From: Guyanagaster necrorhizus | Lineage: Eukaryota > Basidiomycota > Agaricomycetes > Agaricales > Physalacriaceae | Assembly (NCBI RefSeq): GCF_019112545.1 | Contig: NW_025064882.1 | Coordinates: 1,750,928 to 1,814,927, forward strand | Direction of reading: 5' to 3' | Length of the DNA stretch: 64,000 nt | Shown here: positions 58,230 through 64,000 of the stretch, piece after piece | How the letters are laid out: each line of letters opens with the position of its first letter | How positions within the stretch are numbered: the first letter of the stretch is position 1 | Translations under genes and position numbers: made by a program | Notes under the pieces: model-generated | What the model was told of the DNA's origin: nothing | What the model saw: the letters and a program-made list of their open reading frames with translations, nothing else | Database searches by the model: none

Positions 58230-59530
58230 ATGGCCGCAGTCGTTCTTTTTTTCGCAGTTGCTGCGCTTTCGGGCTCTTCCGCTCTGGCCCAAGATGCTAC
58301 AGGAACCTATCCTGCAACGCCCTTGGCATCGAAGCATTTTTCTTACCCTTCTGGAATAGTATGTTGCGCATTCTTCATACCTTTATTTTTGATGTTGAGC
58401 GAGGTTATAGCCCTACAAAGTTGATACCGACACAGGCTTGATTCGAGGAACTCAGTTTGGTTACAACTTGTGCAACTCTACCACCGAAAATCAGAACTCC
58501 CTTTGCCAAACTTCTTTTTTGAACGCCTTGGATGGTAGATTGCTCTCTTTTCTCTATTGTCTCTTTTTTTGCTAAAGTCTTGTATTCAGATTTCTGCTTG
58601 TGGGCCCCCTCCCAGCCAAACAGCACCATCGCCGACACTGAAGGCGAGGAGGTTGCGTGGTGCACCAAGAAAGGTCGTGGGACACGTCTGATGCCTGAAG
58701 GCACTTTGAAGGGCGTTCAGTTCATCAGGACGCCTGGGTATCTGCAGGTCACCGGTTTCATTGACCAGACAAAAATTAATATCCAAGATGGGGATTACGG
58801 AGGCGAGCTTGATCCGCATGGCGCCGATCTCGTGAGTCCCTCCACTTTTCGTGAATCTCCAGATGGAGACATCCTTATATATTAGCGTGGAAATCCCATG
58901 GGTGGTCTCATGTACACTACTGGCTGGAGCAGTGACAATAGTACTTATACCCAAGCTATTGAATGGCACAAGTACGCCTTTTTCCAACTGTCGTTTATTT
59001 TCCTGCTGAAATGTTTTAGTTTCATGGGTGGCAATGCTTTTTGCTTCAAGATTTGCGATCCTTCTGGACCCAACCCAGCTGATCTATGTCAACACATTTA
59101 CGATCGTATTGGCTGTGCCTACAATGCACCCAACAATGCTCAACAAGGTGTTTTCGAGTCTTGCCAGGGCGATAACCAGGACCCCCCCGGCATCTATACC
59201 TCGGGCGGCGTTGTCATGACCTACACTCAGCCTGCCGAGTCCCTCGGTCCTATCACCTCCATTCCCTACACCGCGAGGATACCCGCATCAAGCAATTGTG
59301 TTTCGTTCGCAAGTTCAGCTTTGTACACTGACGGACCAACCGTAACCACTACCTCATCGACCTCTGCAAATACCTCGAAAGCAACGTCGAAGGAGGGTTC
59401 GACCGGTGGTACGGCGACCAGCACTGCCTCTGGTGCGGGAGCTGCGTCAACTGGCAATGGCGCTACCGAGACGACGATTTCCGGTATTGCAGCATTGTCT
59501 GTCATTCTGTCTGCTCTTTTCCTTTCTTAG
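58230..59530 (+). CDS. Secreted GPI-anchored protein, macrofage-activating-glycoprotein (MFAG)-like
   Basis: Five exons (58230-58358, 58411-58534, 58590-58831, 58886-58971, 59020-59530) give 363 residues. A signal peptide (MAAVVLFFAVAALSGSSALA) leads a Cys-containing ectodomain with GYNLCNSTTENQNSLCQT, DFCLWAP, EVAWCTKKGRGTRLMP and GGNAFCFKICDP, matching the basidiomycete MFAG-like group. A Ser/Thr/Gly-rich stalk and a hydrophobic C-terminal tail (SGIAALSVILSALFLS) mark a GPI anchor signal. It should sit in the cell wall or plasma membrane. The biochemical role is unknown. The family name comes from a Cryptococcus immunoreactive protein and says nothing about this organism's behaviour. Confidence 0.87.
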
Positions 59531-59980
59531 ACATGCTGCGCCCTTTTCATGACAAAATCATTGTGCCTTCATGACTTTCACACCGGTGTCACTCGTTTAG
59601 TTCTTGTCTACTTTTATTGGCTATATTCTACCATGGACCACTAACATTCTTTTCGCATATTAGGACCGTTGTTAATTAAAACTTCTACACGTAGTTTGCA
59701 TGGACACTTTACTTGGACAGGGCTTCCTACGAACGTAAATTGATATGATAGCCGGCCGATGAGACAAAGGTGAACGTGATCCATACCGTGTGGAGCCGCC
59801 CATATTTCCCTACTATTACCTGGAGCCCTTCTACCAATCCCTGTTGAATTTCTTTGTCTTCCTTTCTCTTGCGGGCAGGTACGCCTTTGTCCAGTATCGT
59901 ATTAAGATACAACTTTTCCGTGTGCAATCGCATCCCGCTCTCTTCCGTCCACCGCCGCACTCGGTGTTGACGACATTGAA
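59531..59980. other. Intergenic region before PSD2
   Basis: 450 bp holding the glycoprotein 3' end and the PSD2 promoter. No gene seen. Confidence 0.45.
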
Positions 59981-62900
59981 ATGGCTCCCAAGGCAATGAA
60001 GATCAAGCGCGCGCTCAAGACTGCTGCGCGCTTTCCCGTGCGCGGTGCCGGCACTCTTGTCGGTGGAGGCCGTGGGAGTGGGCGCAATACCCTTTCGCCC
60101 ATCTCAGGAGAGGACTCTATTGTGATCCTGAGGCTGCAGATTTTCGGCTGCAAGGACATGCTGGCCAAGGATAAGAATGGAGCTAGTGATCCGTGCGTAT
60201 CATTTCACCGTCGTGTGATAGGAGCTTACACGATGTGCTGCTAGCTTCATTGTCGTGTCTATGTTGAACTCGCGATTCCAGACTCCCGTGGCAAAGAAGA
60301 CACTTCAGCCAATATATGCGCCCAAGGATGCAACTTTTGACTTCCCCATCTATCTCTCACTGGCCGACAGGTTGGGGGTCTTGGAATTGGTGGCATGGGA
60401 TAAGGACATGTTGATGAAGAAGGACTACATGGGCGAAGTGGCATTGCCCTTGGAGGACTGGTTCTCGAATGGGAGGACGTACGGCTTTGACGAGCCAGGT
60501 AACAAGGTAAGTCAACCTCTTTCTTATCGTGACGCGGGCGCCAAAGTTGTATGCATTCAGGCGTTCTCATTAAACCTTGTTTCGACAAGAGATGGAATGA
60601 AAGCCGCCGGGTCCGTGCAAGTTAAACTTGGCTTCGTCTCGCCACCCAAAACACAGAACCTTCTTGAGTTTGACGAGATCTTCTCAGAACTCATCAGACG
60701 ATCTCGGCCTTCTTTGGTTTCTGCACCACCAGTAAGTCCTACAAGTTCGCCGAACTATTTTTCATTTATTAAACTTTGTAGACGGAAGGTGTTGGTACCG
60801 TGCGCTCCCACGCCGGCGTGGCTGACTATGAAGATGACGGTGGTATCTCATCGGATTCTGACTCTGACTTTTCTGACGATGAGGAGTTTGCCGATGCTCT
60901 AGACGACAGTGATCCCGTCCTAACGCCCACACCCAATACCGCGCCTACAACCCCAGCAACTAGCTTCTCCACAGGTCCCACCTCGCCTTTTACCCCTACC
61001 AATACACCTGCATCTCAAGAGGCCGAAACTCGCCCCCTCCCTCCTCGGCTTGATTTGACGCCGGCTACACCTGTTGGATCGCCTAAAAGGTTTCCTTCAC
61101 CAAAGATTGCGACGCCTTCTCCCAGCTTCATGAGAATGAAATTTTCACGACGATCGACCTCGACGTCAAACCCTACCAGCGAAACTTCTGATACGGGGAC
61201 GCCTCCAGGGACACCAGGTACAGGTTTGGAGAAGGAGAAAAAGAAGCGCTTCAAAAGAAATTGGGGCACAAGTTCTAGCAGCGCGCCGGGTACAAGCAGT
61301 GGTAGTGGTAACGAAGGCCCTGGTGGACGGATGAAACGAAAGAAGCAGCCATATAGCTTCAGCGGTCGAAATGACATCGTGGGAATCGTTATGTTGGAGA
61401 TCAAGTCTGCCCAAGATCTGCCAAAATTGAAAAACAGTGAGTAGAACTTGGTATGTATTAGAAAAATACTAATCCGAAGTGATTCCAATTTAATAGTCAC
61501 CCGTACGGGGTGGGACATGGACCCCTTTGTCGTCATTTCATTTGGCAAGAAAGTTTTTCGGACTCGTATTATTCGTCACTCTCTCAGCCCTGTTTGGGAT
61601 GAGAAGTTGCTCTTCCATGTTAGGCGATACGAGACAACTTTTAAAGTCCAGCTCACTATCTTGGATTGGGACAAACTTTCTTCCAATGATCACATTGGAG
61701 ATGCCAGTTTCGACCTCAAGGATTTGTTGGATAACGTACCTCAGGCCGATGAAGAGACTGGGCTATACCCTTTTACTGACGAGGATCAAGCGATGACAGA
61801 CTTCAAGCTGCCTTTGACGACTGGAAAAGATATGCCTTGGGAAGCCAAACATGCCCCAGTTATATCTCTTCGGTATGCGATATCTATTTGTTTTATGTAC
61901 CTGACTAAAGGTTTTCGGATGATAGCGCCATGTACCAGCCATATGCCGCTCTTCGTCAACGTTTCTGGCGACAGTTCCTCAAGCAATACGATACTGATGA
62001 CACGGGATCGCTATCTCACATTGAGATTATCTCGATGCTGGATTCTCTCGGTTCGACTCTTACACGCTTGACCGTCAATTCGTTTTGGACTCGTTTCAAC
62101 AAGAACTCTCATACGGATGAGTTAACCATTGCCGAAGCCATCCAGTGTTTGGAAGCGGAATTAGGTCGACCTGATAGTGAAAAGAAGAGGTTGGACACAG
62201 ATGACGCCCTTCTTGACAGCAGCGTTAGTGCAACGCCCATGATCATGATATCGGATAGGGAAGGTAATGAACTACCACTGGACCGTCTTGACTTTTCAGG
62301 GCCCCCAGTGAGCATGTCAATGGTTCCGGAAACTAGCGATGCGGTCGGTGGTGCGGAAATGAATGCACAGCCAGTTGCTTCAGGGTCATACACGACTGAA
62401 CCTGCGCAACAAAGTCTTATGCAGGCTACGCCTGCGGGTGAAAGCGCCGACCCTATCGTCGGAATGGCTATACAGGGCTCTTATTCATCTTCTGAACCTG
62501 AAGACGAGTCTTCCGGCACCGGGTCTCCAGAACCGGAGACCGTTCCAGCTACGAAGAGATCCAAATTCAGGAGAGCGACGGAATCCAAAGCAAAGGCTGG
62601 GTCTACATTGTCCGCCTCTAGCTCCTCAGGCTCCGAAACATCGCTCGAACGTGTCATCAATGTCAAGAATTGCCCATTGTGCCACCGTCCCAGGCTCAAT
62701 TCGAAGGCGGAAGTTGACATCATTACCCACCTCGCCGTCTGCGCCAGCCAGGATTGGAACAAAGTTGATCGCATTGTCGTCGGCAACTTCGTAACTGCCA
62801 GCCAGGCTCAGCGGAAATGGTACACTAAGATCATCGGCAAGATTTCGAGTGGTGACTACAAGCTCGGCGCTGTAAGTATCTAATCATCGTAACGATGCAT

Positions 62901-64000
62901 CACTTAAATGGTTCCAGAACTCCGCCAATATCATTGTTCAAAACAGGATGACGGGTCAGTTAGAAGAGGAGAAGATGCAAGTATACGTAAGGCTAGGCAT
63001 TCGATTGTTATACAAGGTGGGTTTATCCTGGACCCTCTTCGTATGTAATGCTCATATGAATATTAGGGGGCCAAAGGTCGAATGGAAGGAAACGGAGGTA
63101 AGCCTTTTCTCTTACTTCGAGCTGACCTTGATGTCTCTGCAAACAGCACGTCGTCTATTAAAATCCTTATCGATCAAACAAGGAATCAAGTACGACGCGC
63201 CTGAATCTGCCCGCGACATTCCTACTTTCATTGAATTCCATGGACTCAAGGTGGATGAGATTCTGGATTCCCTGGATTCTTTCAGTAAGCTGGCCTCTGC
63301 AGTGATTGATCGCATGACTAATCGTTTCTCAAGAATCCTTCAACGAATTTTTCTACAGGTATCTTTCTGTATCTGCTCGGCAATAACATACAGTCACTTA
63401 CAATGGCTTTTTAAGGAAATTGAAACCTTCTGCAAGGCCTATCGAGAAACCTAATGACCCTTATCGGCTTGTCAGTGCAGCCGACTGTCGTTTCATGGCG
63501 TTTGAAACCGTCAGCGAAGCGACTCGTCTGTGGATCAAAGGTCGTGAATTCACTGTTTCTCGACTATTGGGCGACGCGTATAAGGACCAAGCCGATCGAT
63601 ACAATGGTGGTGCTTTGGCTATATTCCGACTAGCGCCTCAGGACTATCACCGATTCCACTCACCTGTTGAGGGTACGATTGGACCCATGAAGTACATTCC
63701 CGGCGAATACTATACAGTCAATGTAAGTGAATGAGGTCATCTTCCATGGTTTCAGGCGCTCACTGTATGTTTCTACCAGCCTCAAGCGATCAGAACGGCT
63801 CTGGACGTTTACGGAGAAAATGCGCGTAAGATCGTTCCCATCGATAGCCCTCATTTCGGGCGTGTGATGGCTGTTTGTGTTGGTGCTATGATGGTTGGCA
63901 CTATCAGGACAACTGTGAACGAAGGTGATTATGTTCAACGGGGCCAAGAATTTGGGTATTTTGCTTTCGGTAAGCTCTCCTGTTCAGGTTGAGATTGTAG
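59981..64000 (+). CDS. PSD2: Phosphatidylserine decarboxylase, Psd2 type with C2 domains (3' end outside window)
   Basis: Twelve exons are visible (59981-60192, 60245-60506, 60561-60731, 60782-61436, 61497-61872, 61926-62871, 62918-63016, 63067-63097, 63147-63284, 63334-63358, 63416-63722, 63780-63969), over 1137 residues. Order: C2 domain 1 ([20 protein letters not shown]), an acidic and Ser/Pro linker, C2 domain 2 ([29 protein letters not shown]), an EF-hand-like loop ([12 protein letters not shown]), a Cys-rich motif (CPLCHRP and HLAVC), then the decarboxylase: [37 protein letters not shown]. It makes phosphatidylethanolamine at Golgi or endosome membranes. The LGST self-cleavage site would lie in the next exon, beyond the edge. 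Confidence 0.95.

Noticed and set aside
61015..61548. 177-codon frame antisense to PSD2
   Set aside because: Shadow of the Ser/Pro linker and second C2 domain.

Overview
This window is nuclear DNA from a filamentous basidiomycete, most likely an agaricomycete mushroom. The evidence is dense intron-rich genes with introns of about 45-60 nt, very short microexons, single-copy eukaryotic housekeeping genes, and fungal families such as a macrofage-activating-glycoprotein-like GPI protein, a DAL5/Liz1-type transporter and an OTT_1508-type deaminase fold. All gene models were spliced by hand. I accepted a junction only when GT-AG (or GC-AG) borders, reading frame and family conservation agreed. There is no prokaryotic structure, CRISPR array, rRNA gene or convincing tRNA gene.

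Layout. 0-7.2 kb: YPI1 (phosphatase-1 regulator), RPL4 (-) and a PPS1-like dual-specificity phosphatase. 7.5-16 kb: a deaminase-fold protein (-), a secreted CE4 polysaccharide deacetylase, an MFS anion transporter with doubtful splice sites, and a 2-oxoglutarate oxygenase. 16.3-24.5 kb: RPS10 (-), a Delta-9 fatty acid desaturase with a cytochrome b5 tail (+), then galactokinase and an aldose-1-epimerase in tandem (-), a small galactose-use cluster. 24.5-26.7 kb: an unresolved tract with a possible secreted cysteine-rich peptide. 26.7-33 kb: O-methyltransferase (-), a Rossmann-fold oxidoreductase-like protein, kinetochore DSN1, and a DHHC palmitoyltransferase whose DHHC exon does not splice in frame. 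33.9-38.8 kb: mitochondrial Lon protease and a glutathione S-transferase (-). 38.8-42.6 kb: gene-poor, with homopolymer runs and possible gene remnants. 42.6-45.9 kb: an orphan 440-residue protein and a three-repeat MYB protein (both -). 45.9-49.4 kb: gene-poor. 49.4-59.5 kb: GMP synthetase, the XRN1 5'-3' exoribonuclease (convergent with it), a small HMG/YABBY-like chromatin protein and a secreted GPI-anchored glycoprotein. 60 kb to the end: a PSD2-type phosphatidylserine decarboxylase cut by the window edge.

Most genes are unlinked housekeeping functions. The functional groupings I can defend are galactokinase with mutarotase, and more weakly the transporter with the neighbouring 2OG oxygenase. 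I did not find a clearly new multi-gene system. The most unusual signals are GC-AG introns supported by protein conservation in GMP synthetase and XRN1 (possible in Lon and the MFS gene), microexons of 4-16 nt, loss of expected catalytic residues in two enzyme-fold proteins, a one-base frame break at the active site of the DHHC gene, and a candidate cysteine-rich secreted peptide.
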